From: Salinimicrobium xinjiangense DSM 19287
GTDB lineage: Bacteria > Bacteroidota > Bacteroidia > Flavobacteriales > Flavobacteriaceae
NCBI RefSeq assembly: GCF_000423585.1
Contig: NZ_AUIG01000015.1
Coordinates: forward strand, 28,971-92,970
Direction: 5' to 3'
Length of the DNA stretch: 64,000 bases
In this document: one piece after another, positions 8,886 through 19,099 of the stretch
Layout: every line of letters starts with the position of its first letter
Numbering within the stretch: the stretch's first letter is position 1
Program-made: the position numbers and the translations under genes
Notes under the pieces: generated by a model
What the model was told of the DNA's origin: nothing
What the model saw: only the letters and a program-made list of their open reading frames with translations
The model's database searches: none

Positions 8886-11800
8886 TGAGTCTATCTTCTT
8901 TAAGTATAAAAAGACCGGTACTAACTATTGTGATGAATATTGCAATAGTACTTTTTGGGGTCATTGGCTTCACTTATCTCGGAGTCAGAGAGTTTCCGTC
9001 CATTGATCCTGCTATTATTTCTGTACGTACAAATTATACAGGTGCGAATCCCGATATTATTGAAAGCCAGATCACAGAACCCCTGGAGAAGGAAATCAAC
9101 TCCATAGACGGAATTCGAAATATTAGCTCGACAAGCACCCAGGGTTCAAGTAATATCAATATAGAATTCAATCTTGATAAAGACCTGGAGGCAGCGGCAA
9201 ATGACGTGCGGGATAAAGTCTCACGTGCTGTTAGAAGACTGCCTCAGGATATTGATGCTCCTCCTGTGGTTTCTAAAGCCGATGCCGATTCCCAGCCTAT
9301 CATTGCCATGACTGTTCAAAGTGATGAAAAAAATGTACTGGAGCTGAGTGATTATGCCGAAAATGTTATTGCACCACGGCTGCAAACTATTCCCGGTGTA
9401 AGTAGCGTACAAATCTGGGGACAGCGTCGTTATGCAATGCGACTTTGGATTGACCCGGTGAAGCTGGCGTCTTATGGTGCCACAGTAGCCGATGTTCGTG
9501 CAGCTTTAAATGCACAAAATGTGGAACTGCCAACCGGGAAATTAACGGGTTCGAATACCGAACTGGCAGTAAAAACTTTGGGAAATCTTTCTACTGAAGA
9601 GGAATTTAACAACATCATCATCAGAGCTCAGGGTGATAACCTTGTACGGCTGAGTGATGTGGGATCTGCAGCCCTGGAAGCAGAAAACCTGGAGACAAAA
9701 TTAAGTGATTCGGGCCAGGAAATGGTTTCGATGGTGATCATTCCGCAGCCGGGAACCAATTATCTGGATATTGCAGATGCTTTTTATGAGCAGTATGAAA
9801 TGCTGGAAAAAGACCTGCCTAAAGATTTTAAGCTCAACATTGCTTTTGATAACACCACCTTTGTAAAAAAATCGGTTACCGAAGTTGCAGAAACTCTGGC
9901 CATCGCTATAATCCTGGTGATCCTGGTGATCTATCTTTTCTTCAGGAACTGGTCCATTGCTCTGCGGCCACTCATTGATATTCCTGTTTCTCTTATTGCT
10001 ACCTTCTTTATCATGTGGATGTTTGGGTACTCCATAAATGTTCTCACTTTACTGGCTATTGTTCTTGCCACCGGTCTTGTAGTTGATGATGGGATCGTGG
10101 TAACGGAAAATATATATAAAAAGGTAGAGGAGGGGATGAGTCCTATACAGGCTGCAATAAAAGGTTCCAATGAGATCTTCTTTGCCGTGATCTCCATTTC
10201 GGTTACACTTGCCGCAGTATTTCTTCCGGTGATCTTCCTGGAAGGCTTCGTGGGAAGATTATTCAGGGAATTTGGAGTAGTCTTGGCCTCAGCGGTTTTA
10301 ATTTCAGCCTTTGTTGCGCTTACTTTAACTCCCATGCTTAATGCCTACCTGATGAAGCCCGGGAAACAAAACAATTCCAGATTCTACAATTTTACTGAAA
10401 AGTACTTTGTGAAAATGAACAGGAGTTATGCTTCCTCTCTTCGGGAATTCATGGAAAAAAAATGGTTAAGCTTCCCTATTCTCGGACTTTGTCTTATTGC
10501 CTCTGTAGTTTTCTATAGTCTGCTTCAAAAGGAAACAGCTCCTTATGAAGACCGCAGCTTTTTAAGTCTTGGAGTTACGGCACCCGAAGGAGCATCTTAT
10601 GAGTACATGGATCGATTTATGAATGAGCTCACTCAATTAATTAATGATTCTATTCCTGAAAAAAAGGTGAGTCTTATTGTTACCTCTCCGGGTTGGGGTT
10701 CGGGATCTGTCAACAGCGGATTCGCGAGAATTGCCTTGGTGGAACCTTCAGAAAGGGAGCGTTCTCAGGACGAAATTGCTGCCGATCTTACCGGGTGGAC
10801 AAAACAGTTCCCCGGTGCGCGTACTAATGTTAGTCAGAGTCCTACCATTGCAGTGAATCGCCGGGGTGGGATGCCAATACAATACATTATTCAGGCGCAG
10901 AATTTTGAACAACTGGAGGCGAAGATCCCTGAGTTTATGGAGGAAGTGCAGAATGATCCCACCTTTTCAAATTCAGATCTAAACCTGAAGTTTAATAAGC
11001 CTGAATTATATGTGACTATTGACCGGGAAAAAGCACAAACTCTTGGAGTATCTGTACTTGATGTAGCCCAGACCTTGCAACTGGCTTTAAGTGGTCAGCG
11101 TTTTGGCTATTTCATGATGAATGGGAAGCAGTACCAGGTAATGGGACAATTTGACAAAAAGGATCGTGACGCTCCTATGGATCTAACGTCCATGTTTGTG
11201 AGGAACCGTGATGGCCAACTTATCCAACTGGATAACCTCGTTACTACCGATGAGCAAAGTAGCCCGCCTGCACTTTTTCACAATAACCGCTATATGAGTG
11301 CTACGGTCTCTGCGAGCCTTGCTCCGGGTATGAGCATGGATGACGGGATTGAAGCTATGGAAAGAATAAGAGGAAATGTTCTTGATGATTCCTTTACCAC
11401 AGATCTTGGAGGAGAATCCCGCGATTATGTGGAAAGTAGCTCCAATACCATGTTTGCTTTCGTGCTGGCCCTTTTACTTATTTTCCTGTTACTGGCAGCG
11501 CAATTTGAGAGCTTTATAGATCCATTGATCATCATACTTACTGTACCTATGGCTGTGGCAGGAGCCTTATTCAGTTTATGGCTTTTTGGGCAGACCTGGA
11601 ATATATTCAGCCAAATTGGAACCGTGATGCTCATAGGTCTGGTAACCAAAAACGGTATTTTAATTGTTGAATTTGCCAATCAATTACGTGAGCAGGGGAT
11701 ACCAAAGCGGGAAGCTATATTAAGAGCTTCTGAATCCAGGCTAAGACCTATTTTAATGACCAGTCTTACTATTGCTCTCGGAGCTTTACCAATTGCAGTG

Positions 11801-12010
11801 GCTTTTGGAGCGGCATCAACAAGCAGGATTGGAATGGGAGTAGTTATTATTGGAGGCACCATGTTCTCTTTGATCCTTACTCTTTTTATTATTCCTGCCG
11901 TTTACCTAATGTGGTCGGGGGAGAAGAAGCACAGGCCGGAATTTGACGAAATTGAACGAAAAGAAACCTCTGAACCCAGTGTTCAACCGGAACCCCTTTT
12001 GCATGAATAA
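8885..12010 (+). CDS. RND efflux transporter permease (HAE-1/AcrB-like)
   Basis: This 1041-aa inner-membrane proton-driven pump has the usual RND length. TM1 is near residue 12-30, a large porter loop follows, TM2-6 lie at about 335-500, a second large loop, then TM8-12 at about 855-1015. Proton-relay residues are visible: the Asp pair D401-D402 in TM4 (GLVVDDGIVV) and Lys922 in TM10 (GLVTKNGILIVEF). The DD is followed by Gly rather than the common Ala. It overlaps the MFP by 1 nt and the OMF gene by 8 nt. Substrates (drugs, bile salts, solvents) cannot be told from sequence. Confidence 0.95.
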   Translation: MSLSSLSIKRPVLTIVMNIAIVLFGVIGFTYLGVREFPSIDPAIISVRTNYTGANPDIIESQITEPLEKEINSIDGIRNISSTSTQGSSNINIEFNLDKDLEAAANDVRDKVSRAVRRLPQDIDAPPVVSKADADSQPIIAMTVQSDEKNVLELSDYAENVIAPRLQTIPGVSSVQIWGQRRYAMRLWIDPVKLASYGATVADVRAALNAQNVELPTGKLTGSNTELAVKTLGNLSTEEEFNNIIIRAQGDNLVRLSDVGSAALEAENLETKLSDSGQEMVSMVIIPQPGTNYLDIADAFYEQYEMLEKDLPKDFKLNIAFDNTTFVKKSVTEVAETLAIAIILVILVIYLFFRNWSIALRPLIDIPVSLIATFFIMWMFGYSINVLTLLAIVLATGLVVDDGIVVTENIYKKVEEGMSPIQAAIKGSNEIFFAVISISVTLAAVFLPVIFLEGFVGRLFREFGVVLASAVLISAFVALTLTPMLNAYLMKPGKQNNSRFYNFTEKYFVKMNRSYASSLREFMEKKWLSFPILGLCLIASVVFYSLLQKETAPYEDRSFLSLGVTAPEGASYEYMDRFMNELTQLINDSIPEKKVSLIVTSPGWGSGSVNSGFARIALVEPSERERSQDEIAADLTGWTKQFPGARTNVSQSPTIAVNRRGGMPIQYIIQAQNFEQLEAKIPEFMEEVQNDPTFSNSDLNLKFNKPELYVTIDREKAQTLGVSVLDVAQTLQLALSGQRFGYFMMNGKQYQVMGQFDKKDRDAPMDLTSMFVRNRDGQLIQLDNLVTTDEQSSPPALFHNNRYMSATVSASLAPGMSMDDGIEAMERIRGNVLDDSFTTDLGGESRDYVESSSNTMFAFVLALLLIFLLLAAQFESFIDPLIIILTVPMAVAGALFSLWLFGQTWNIFSQIGTVMLIGLVTKNGILIVEFANQLREQGIPKREAILRASESRLRPILMTSLTIALGALPIAVAFGAASTSRIGMGVVIIGGTMFSLILTLFIIPAVYLMWSGEKKHRPEFDEIERKETSEPSVQPEPLLHE

Positions 12011-13310
12011 GATAATTAAACTCCTTGTTTTACTTTTTGTAAGTGTACCCCTTTCTGCCCAGGAACTTTTAACAGCAGAGGAAGCTATACGCATAGCTCT
12101 TGATAATAATTACTCTATCAAAATTGCAAGAAACGAGCTTGAGATTGACAAGACCGGAGTTAGCTGGGGTAATGCAGGCATACTTCCCTCAATAGGATTA
12201 ACAGCAAACAGCAATAACAGCATACAATCCACGCGACAGACGCGGGCTTCGGGAGACATTATTGAAATCGATAATGCAAGGTCCAACAACCTTAATTATG
12301 GAGTGGTAGCTGACTGGACGCTTTTTGATGGTTTCAGAATGTTTGCCAGATATGACCAGCTAAAGGAACTGGAAAAACTCGGAGAGGCAGAACTTCAGCA
12401 AACCATACTTTCCCGCGTTAGTGATGTGCTAATAACTTATTTCGACCTGGTGCAGCAACAGCAGCAGTTATCTGCTCTTGACAGCACACTCGTAATTTCT
12501 GAACAAAGGGTGGAGCTGGCTCAAAATCGTTTTACCATTGGAAGATCTTCCCGGCTTGAAGTGCTTAATGCGCAGGTAGATTTGAATACAGATCGTACTA
12601 CCATGTTACGCCAGGAGGAATTGTTTGATAATACAAAAGTTCAGCTTAATGAATTATTGGCAAGGGATCCGGCTATAGACTTCCGGGTTCAGGAAGATAT
12701 TAGGGTTGACGATCAACTTTTACTTGAAAACCTGGAGCAGCTTGCTATGGCTCAGAATCCTTCCTTACAGGCACAGATCATTAACAGGAACATTACTCAG
12801 CTGCAGTTAAAACAGGTGAGAGCGGGAAGATATCCCAGCATTGCGGCCAGTACGGGATACATTTTCTCCCAGAACGAATCTCCGGTTGGTTTTACCACTT
12901 TTGGAAGGACAGAAGGGTTTAATTATGGATTGACTGCGAGATTAAATATTTTCGATGGTCTTAATCAAAACCGAAGTGAGCAGATCGCAAAGCTTCAGCT
13001 GGAAAACAGTGAGATTGCTATCGAGGAGCAGACTCTTACACTGCAGTCGCGACTACAAACGGCGTATCAAACCTATCTCACCAACATCCGTTTAATGGAG
13101 TTGGAGAGGGAAAATGAGGCCATTGCGCGTCAAAACCTGGACATTACCATGGAGAAATTCAGGATTGGAACTATTCCCACCATAGAGTTCAGAACTGCTC
13201 AACTCAATTATATCAATGCGATGGTTCGCCACAGCAATGCAAAATTCCAGGCGAAACTATCAGAAATTACTCTTAAAGAGTTTGCCGGTCTACTCGCCAT
13301 TGAAAATTAG
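12003..13310 (+). CDS. TolC-family outer membrane efflux protein
   Basis: I choose ATG 12003, which overlaps the pump's stop by 8 nt and directly precedes a signal peptide (MNKIIKLLVLLFVSVPLSAQ); the frame also runs further upstream inside the pump gene without signal character. The 435-aa product has two OEP repeats: LTAEEAIRIALDNNYSIKIA opens the first and LAMAQNPSLQAQIINRNIT the second, with long heptad helices between. It provides the outer-membrane channel for the MFP/RND pair. No lipobox is visible. Confidence 0.93.
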   Translation: MNKIIKLLVLLFVSVPLSAQELLTAEEAIRIALDNNYSIKIARNELEIDKTGVSWGNAGILPSIGLTANSNNSIQSTRQTRASGDIIEIDNARSNNLNYGVVADWTLFDGFRMFARYDQLKELEKLGEAELQQTILSRVSDVLITYFDLVQQQQQLSALDSTLVISEQRVELAQNRFTIGRSSRLEVLNAQVDLNTDRTTMLRQEELFDNTKVQLNELLARDPAIDFRVQEDIRVDDQLLLENLEQLAMAQNPSLQAQIINRNITQLQLKQVRAGRYPSIAASTGYIFSQNESPVGFTTFGRTEGFNYGLTARLNIFDGLNQNRSEQIAKLQLENSEIAIEEQTLTLQSRLQTAYQTYLTNIRLMELERENEAIARQNLDITMEKFRIGTIPTIEFRTAQLNYINAMVRHSNAKFQAKLSEITLKEFAGLLAIEN

Positions 13311-13366
13311 CAGTCAACTCCCTAAAGAATTCCACAGGTGTTCAGTTCAGTTTTCGGACCTTTAAA

Positions 13367-13882
13367 CTATTTCTTTTCCGGAATGGTCCATAGATAAATT
13401 GTAGTCCCGTCAACTACCTGTGTTTGTTCGGGTTCCCAGTCGCCCATGCTGAACGCATGAGATACTATACGGGTACCGGGTTTTAATTGTTCAAAAAGAA
13501 TGGGTTTTAGCCTTTCATTCAGTCTACCCAGAAGGTAAAGCGTTACTACTGTGGCCTCACTGAAATCGGACTCAAAAAGATCGGCTTCAATAAATTCCAC
13601 TTTATCGGTCACCCCGGCATCCACGGCGTTATCATTGGATTCAGAAATTCTTTCAGGATCGATATCAATTCCGACTCCCCGGGCACCGAAGTTTTTTGCA
13701 GCGGCAATGACGATACGGCCGTCTCCGCTGCCAAGGTCATATACAACATCGTCAGACTCGACTCTGGCCATTTTAAGCATGGCATCAACCACAGTATCAC
13801 TGGTAGGTACATAAATAACATCCTGTGCCTGGGAAAGGAATGGCAGGATTAAAAAGACGCACAAAATTTTTAGATTTTTCAT
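13367..13882 (-). CDS. Exported class I SAM-dependent methyltransferase-like protein
   Basis: This is a 171-aa protein. ATG 13882 gives a clear signal peptide (MKNLKILCVFLILPFLSQAQ); a longer frame from 13933 lacks one. The mature part is a Rossmann methyltransferase: motif I DLGSGDGRIVIAAAK, motif II with acidic end GVGIDIDPERI, then VEFIEADLFE and VTLYLLGRLNERLKP. SAM is not known to be available in the periplasm, so an exported enzyme of this fold is odd, although I recall similar signal-bearing methyltransferases annotated in other bacteria. Only 10 nt separate it from the upstream APC permease gene, so they form an operon. Confidence 0.85.
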   Translation of the reverse strand: MKNLKILCVFLILPFLSQAQDVIYVPTSDTVVDAMLKMARVESDDVVYDLGSGDGRIVIAAAKNFGARGVGIDIDPERISESNDNAVDAGVTDKVEFIEADLFESDFSEATVVTLYLLGRLNERLKPILFEQLKPGTRIVSHAFSMGDWEPEQTQVVDGTTIYLWTIPEKK

Positions 13883-13892
13883 AGGATTAATT

Positions 13893-15296
13893 TTAATTAG
13901 AATGAAGTTCATTGGATTTCGTTTTTTCAGCAATGGAAGGATTCAGAAATAGAATGACAATTCCTGCTGCAAGCACAACAATTCCCGCAAGCGCTCCCCA
14001 ACCTGTGTATACGATACTTGAATAAAGTAAATATGCACTGCTAAGGCAAAAAATAAGCGGAAGCACGGGATATAAGGGTACTCTAAAAGGGCGTTTTTTG
14101 TGAGGTTCTTTTTTTCTAAGTATGAATAGAGAGATTCCAACTAAAAGGAGGAAAAACCAAAATACCGGGGCAGTGTAATCTATCATGGTTTCAAAGCCGC
14201 TTCGCGAGAAGAGACCGAAACTAACCAGGACCAAAGCAATACCGCCCTGAACTAAAAAAGCATTGACCGGTCCTTTCAGTCGACTTTTCCATTTCCCGAG
14301 AAAGGAAAAGGCACTAAAATCCCTTCCCAAAGCGTAATTAGAGCGTGCTCCTGTGAAAATAGTGGCATTTGCTGAGGTCATGGCGGCAATGGCCACCATA
14401 AGAGAAATAATCACTATTCCCGTTTGACCAAATGCTACTCCCAAAAGATCTCCTGCAACTGCGTTAGATTCAGCCATGCCTTCCAATCCCAATCCTCTTA
14501 AAAATGCCAGATTGACGAGGAAATATACCAGGGTGATCACCAGGATACTCGCTATTAAAGCCATAGCGATCTTCTTTTTACCATTGCTTATTTCGGCCGA
14601 GATGTATGCCGCTTCATTCCAGCCTCCGAAAGTCAGCAAAACGAAAACCATCGCCAGTCCCAGGGAATTGCCGCTGTTTGTAACCGGTGTAAAGCTATAT
14701 GATATTTCTGAAGCTTCAGGAATGAGAAAAAATCCGGCGACAATGATCAATACGATCCCCAAAACTTCTACTGTGGTAAGCAATTTTTGTGCGCCGGCAC
14801 CCATATGTATTCCTGCTATATTTATGGCTGTAAGGGTGCAGACCAGTAGTGCGGCATAAAAGACTGCCGAATATTCACCTAAACTATAGATCTGTGAAGC
14901 GTAATCTCCAAAGATAAAAGCTAATAATGCAACAGACCCTGTTTGAATAACGCTCATCCGGGCCCAGGCAAATAAAAAGGCAGTTCTTTTTCCGAATGCC
15001 CGCATAAGAAAATGATAATCCCCTCCGGTGTTAGGGAAGGTGGTAGTGAGCTCGGCGTAACAAAGGGCACCTATTAAAGAAACTGCACCTCCGAGAAGCC
15101 AAACCCCCAACATCATTCCTCCTGAATCGACATTTGCTGCGACAAGAGACGGAGTTCGAAATATTCCTGCACCTATAACAATGCCCACAATGAGAGCTAT
15201 AGCATCAACTGCTCCTAGCACAGGCCGGGGAGCTTCCTCTTTTTGTAGCTTTTGCTGTATATCGGGAGCAATAGTTTCTTGTTTGGTTATCGGCAT
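13893..15296 (-). CDS. APC-family amino acid permease
   Basis: This is a 467-aa carrier with about 12 membrane helices. The TM1 unwinding motif is clear (IVGIVIGAGIFRTPSLVA), as are GGAVSLIGALCYAELTTTFP in TM2 and the TM6 region LTFGGWNEAAYISAE. The family (APC superfamily, amino acid/polyamine/organocation) imports or exchanges amino acids across the inner membrane. It is the first gene of a two-gene minus-strand operon with the exported methyltransferase. The substrate is not resolvable from sequence. Confidence 0.9.
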   Translation of the reverse strand: MPITKQETIAPDIQQKLQKEEAPRPVLGAVDAIALIVGIVIGAGIFRTPSLVAANVDSGGMMLGVWLLGGAVSLIGALCYAELTTTFPNTGGDYHFLMRAFGKRTAFLFAWARMSVIQTGSVALLAFIFGDYASQIYSLGEYSAVFYAALLVCTLTAINIAGIHMGAGAQKLLTTVEVLGIVLIIVAGFFLIPEASEISYSFTPVTNSGNSLGLAMVFVLLTFGGWNEAAYISAEISNGKKKIAMALIASILVITLVYFLVNLAFLRGLGLEGMAESNAVAGDLLGVAFGQTGIVIISLMVAIAAMTSANATIFTGARSNYALGRDFSAFSFLGKWKSRLKGPVNAFLVQGGIALVLVSFGLFSRSGFETMIDYTAPVFWFFLLLVGISLFILRKKEPHKKRPFRVPLYPVLPLIFCLSSAYLLYSSIVYTGWGALAGIVVLAAGIVILFLNPSIAEKTKSNELHSN

Positions 15297-15452
15297 AGAT
15301 TATGTTTTGGCGGTTTGGATCAACTCAAAACCCTCTGAATCTAAGTATTTTACATCAAAACAGAATGATGATTAGGAAAACTTTGACAATGAATATTGTT
15401 TATTGAATAATATTTAGGAATGTAAGGATGATCTTTCCTCAGGAAACTAAAA

Positions 15453-15483
15453 AACCCGTGAGCTTTAGGAAAGATCACGGGTT
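15453..15483 (-). terminator. Rho-independent terminator of the S9 peptidase gene
   Basis: AACCCGTGA (15453-15461) pairs with TCACGGGTT (15475-15483). On the minus strand the stem is followed by TTTTTTAG. It lies 22 nt beyond the peptidase stop codon. Confidence 0.85.
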
Positions 15484-15504
15484 AAAATTCTTTGAAATTA
15501 AGGT

Positions 15505-17496
15505 TTAATTCATCTGAAGCTCCAGGATGACTTCAGGAACTTCGGCTTCTCCATTCTTAAGATAGGTGTCAAACCAACGCATCATACGAAGATTAAAATC
15601 ATAGCGAGCTGTAGACATTCTGTTACCATGACCTTCTCCCGGATAAAGGACCAGTCTTACCGGAGTATCTGTTCGTGTTTTGATATGACGGTATAATTCA
15701 AAAGATTGTCCCGGGTCTACTCTGGTGTCTTCTTTACCATGCATGATCAGGAGAGGTGTTTTTGCCTGGTCTGCATAATAGATAGGACTACGCTCCAGGT
15801 AGAACTGGTAATCATCCCAAATTCTCTTACGGCTGTGTACCAGGAACATTTCTTCGGGAATATCACTTGTACCCCATTTGGAGATATTGTTGCTAATACC
15901 AACAGACATCACTCCGGCAGCAAACCTCTCGGTATGTCTTGTAGCCATCCAGGCAGTAGCATAACCACCATAAGAACCTCCGGTTACACCTACTCTGTCT
16001 TCATCTACGTTGTTGTTCTTGATGAGATAATCGATGCCGTCAATAATGTCATCAAATTCTTTTCCGGCAGGATCTCCCTGGCTGGACTTCTGGAATTCGA
16101 TTCCTCTACCGGTACTTCCCCTGTAATTCGGATAGAACACAGCATATCCTTTTCCTGCAGCAACCTGCCCCGGCATACTGTAGTTTGTTAACCATCCATT
16201 GTCATGATGAGCCTCAGGCCCTCCGTGAACAACAGTGATCAAAGGTATCTTTCCTGAAGGATTGTTGACAGGATGTATAAGAATACCCTGGATATCAAGA
16301 CCATCTGTAGCCTTATAAGTGATCACTTCCTGTTTTCCTAATTGTTTATCCTCAAGCCATGGGTTGGAAGTAGTAATTCTCTCTAATCCTGAAGCTTTAG
16401 GATTTAAAATAAACAGTTCATTAGGGTATTTAGCCGAGCTTGCCACAAGAGCCATCCGGTTATTTTTGGCTGCCGAAAAACCTGTTATACTCAGATCTTT
16501 ATTATCATAAATAGTTTTCATTTTGCCATTTACTCCCAGTGTTCCAATGATACTGTTCACTCCCTCACTGGCCAGGTAAGTCAGGTTCTTATTGTCATTC
16601 CAGATAAAAGAATGGAACTGACCCTGGAAATCCCTTTGCTGGATTTGTGGTTTTCCTCCTGTGGCTTCAGCTATAAAAAGACTTCCATCTATTGGATCGT
16701 GCTGATCTTCACCGGCAATAAAAGCAATTCTTTTTCCGTCGGGACTCCATTGAAGTGATCCCAACTTGGCTTTGTGATCAATTTCCGAAGTAACATTTAA
16801 ATTATTTGCATCAACCACGTATATTTTCTGACTTGTATAAAAATCATCTACCAGGGAAGATGGAGCTGCATTTACCGCCAGCCTGTTACCTTCAGGACTC
16901 CACTGTACTCCAACAACATGACCTTCAACTGCAAGCTCTTTAGGTTCTGTACCGTCAAGAGTTGCAACAAAAACGGCTGAGCTGGAAAGATTGGTCTCAT
17001 AGATTTCCGGCTCATATGGAAGTGAGGTCTTTTCTGATTCATCGGGTCTTTGAGAAATAAAGGCAACTTTATTTCCCTTTGGATGCCAGTCATAAGTGGA
17101 AACAGAACTTTCAAATTCAAAGATCTTCTGAGGTTCACCTCCCCCTGCTGCAATTTCGTAAAGGGAAGTAGATTTATCACCTTCCCTGCGGGCGGTAAAG
17201 GTAATTGTGTTTTGACCGGGGCGGAATTTCACGTTACCTGCACTGTAGTCAGTAACGTAGGCTGAAGAAGAGCTTGTGCCCCTGTCGTAAACGTACAGAT
17301 GAGAACTTGCCGCGGCATTTTCCTGTGTCGGATCTTTGGGAACTAAAAGTTGATAGGCAATTTTATTTCCATCTTCGGAAATTTCTGCATTTTGTACATA
17401 TTCAATTTTTGCCACATCCTCGGCAGTTAACACATTTTGCTGTGCAAAAAGAAAGGGAGTGATGAAAAATAAAAGAAGGGAAATGGAATTTTTCAT
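15505..17496 (-). CDS. S9 family exported prolyl oligopeptidase-type peptidase
   Basis: This is a 663-aa protein with a signal peptide (ISLLLFFITPFLFAQ). Residues about 25-380 are a WD/PD40-like beta-propeller with repeated QWSPDGKRIAFIAG-type blades. Residues about 400-663 are the alpha/beta hydrolase domain with catalytic Ser508 in GGSYGGYA, Asp590 (HGKEDTRVDP) and His623 (GEGHGNR). The family (acylaminoacyl peptidase / dipeptidyl peptidase type) cleaves short peptides. Location is periplasmic by signal peptide. It is monocistronic with its own terminator. Confidence 0.93.
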   Translation of the reverse strand: MKNSISLLLFFITPFLFAQQNVLTAEDVAKIEYVQNAEISEDGNKIAYQLLVPKDPTQENAAASSHLYVYDRGTSSSSAYVTDYSAGNVKFRPGQNTITFTARREGDKSTSLYEIAAGGGEPQKIFEFESSVSTYDWHPKGNKVAFISQRPDESEKTSLPYEPEIYETNLSSSAVFVATLDGTEPKELAVEGHVVGVQWSPEGNRLAVNAAPSSLVDDFYTSQKIYVVDANNLNVTSEIDHKAKLGSLQWSPDGKRIAFIAGEDQHDPIDGSLFIAEATGGKPQIQQRDFQGQFHSFIWNDNKNLTYLASEGVNSIIGTLGVNGKMKTIYDNKDLSITGFSAAKNNRMALVASSAKYPNELFILNPKASGLERITTSNPWLEDKQLGKQEVITYKATDGLDIQGILIHPVNNPSGKIPLITVVHGGPEAHHDNGWLTNYSMPGQVAAGKGYAVFYPNYRGSTGRGIEFQKSSQGDPAGKEFDDIIDGIDYLIKNNNVDEDRVGVTGGSYGGYATAWMATRHTERFAAGVMSVGISNNISKWGTSDIPEEMFLVHSRKRIWDDYQFYLERSPIYYADQAKTPLLIMHGKEDTRVDPGQSFELYRHIKTRTDTPVRLVLYPGEGHGNRMSTARYDFNLRMMRWFDTYLKNGEAEVPEVILELQMN

Positions 17497-17611
17497 AAGA
17501 TTTAATTTGTAAGTATATTTTCGCAGTTCAAGATAACTTAAATTACGATTTTTCCCAAGCAGATTGTGTTGAAAGATGGTGCATGAATTGCCATAATTGC
17601 CGCCTATTCAA

Positions 17612-19099
17612 TTAAAGGTACACCTGCAGCGTGAGGCTTATCATAGTTACAACCAGAAGAATTACCAATAACGGCCACACAAATTTTAACCAACGATCAT
17701 AACCTACTTTGACAATGGCGAGAGATGGAAGAATGAGGCCGGTAGGATTAATGATGTGGAATAGACCCATGCCATATAAATAAGCATTTACAATAATCTC
17801 CCTTCCAAGATCTGCCGTGTCTGCCAAAGGAGCAAAGATAGGCATGGTAAGTACGGCCATTCCCGAACTGGAGGGAATTAAAAATGAGAGACCGCTATAT
17901 ATGAATAGTAAAGTATTAATAAATACTCCCTGGTGAAGCCCTTCAGTAACCGAACTTGCATGGTAAAGTAAAGTGTCACTAATCATTCCGTCATCCATAA
18001 GAATGGAAATGCCTCTGGCAATCCCAATGATAAATGCAACACCGAGCAAATCGCCGGCTCCTTTTATAAATTCCTCTGCAAATTTTCCTTCATTAATCCT
18101 GTATATAAGGCCAATAATCAAAGCGCCTACAAAAAAAGTGCTGGTCATTTCAATAAACCACCACTCAAATAGTGAGACTCCAATGATCATCACGGCGAAG
18201 CAGGAGATAAAAACAATGAGAATTAGAATTCTCCGGAGGTTAAGCGCAGGGACTTCTCTCACAGCATTAACTCCAAAATACTCCTTAAGCATTTCATTTT
18301 GCTTTCTTAGAATAGAGGCAGAAGGATCTCTCTTCACTTTTTTCGCGTAATGGAGAATAAAGAGAATTGAAAGTGTAACACATACAACCCACATTATGAT
18401 CCTGCCGGTCAATCCTGTTGTCCAGAGAATACCGGCAGAGTCTGAAGCGATAATAGTAGAAAAGGGATTTATAGTGGAGCACATGGTCCCCACTACCGAA
18501 CCCAGAAAGATAGAGGCAAGGCCTACCATAGCATCATAACCGGCTGCTATGAATACAGGAACCAGGATCAAATAAAAAGGAAGGGTTTCTTCGGCAAAAC
18601 CAAAAGTCGTTCCGCCCAGGGCTACCAGTGTGGTAGTAATAATGATCAACAAATATTCTCTTCCCTTTAAAGCCTTGGCGAGCCATGCAATACCTGCTGT
18701 AAAGGCCCCCGTCAGGTTAATTATCCCAATAAGACCTCCTATTATAAGCACCAGAAAAATAATATCCGCTGCATTAATTATACCCTTGATCGGAGCCATT
18801 GCGAATTTAAAAAACCCCTGAGGCTGCTCTTCTACAGAGTGATAGGTCCCGGGAATATTAATAGGTTTGTATATATCTCCCCCGGTAAATTTATCCAGGG
18901 GAATTTTCACATTTAAACTGTCAAGAGTGTACGTGGTAGCGGGAAGGACCTGAGTCCCCTCTGTACTAGTTATAATAAATTTCTCATTTTCTGAATTATA
19001 AGTCAGATTTGCAAAATTCCCTGAGGGAATAAACCAGGTGGAAACAGCTACCACCGCAGTAATGATCAAAAGGATAGATAGTGCAGAAGGGAATTTCAT
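17612..19099 (-). CDS. YfcC/DcuC-type carrier (C4-dicarboxylate/short-chain-acid superfamily)
   Basis: ATG 19099 precedes MKFPSALSILLIITAVVAVS; the longer frame from 19153 adds an unlikely hydrophilic leader. The 495-aa protein has an N-terminal helix, a periplasmic insert (about 25-100), then 10-11 helices including GGLIGIINLTGAFTAGI, TFGFAEETLPFYLILVP and FLIPSSSGMAVLTMPIFAPLAD. These are hallmarks of the YfcC family in the ion-transporter superfamily. Reported or annotated substrates in the family vary (dicarboxylates, arginine/ornithine, short-chain acids), so none is asserted. It is in a minus-strand run with the S9 peptidase, 115 nt apart. Confidence 0.85.
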   Translation of the reverse strand: MKFPSALSILLIITAVVAVSTWFIPSGNFANLTYNSENEKFIITSTEGTQVLPATTYTLDSLNVKIPLDKFTGGDIYKPINIPGTYHSVEEQPQGFFKFAMAPIKGIINAADIIFLVLIIGGLIGIINLTGAFTAGIAWLAKALKGREYLLIIITTTLVALGGTTFGFAEETLPFYLILVPVFIAAGYDAMVGLASIFLGSVVGTMCSTINPFSTIIASDSAGILWTTGLTGRIIMWVVCVTLSILFILHYAKKVKRDPSASILRKQNEMLKEYFGVNAVREVPALNLRRILILIVFISCFAVMIIGVSLFEWWFIEMTSTFFVGALIIGLIYRINEGKFAEEFIKGAGDLLGVAFIIGIARGISILMDDGMISDTLLYHASSVTEGLHQGVFINTLLFIYSGLSFLIPSSSGMAVLTMPIFAPLADTADLGREIIVNAYLYGMGLFHIINPTGLILPSLAIVKVGYDRWLKFVWPLLVILLVVTMISLTLQVYL

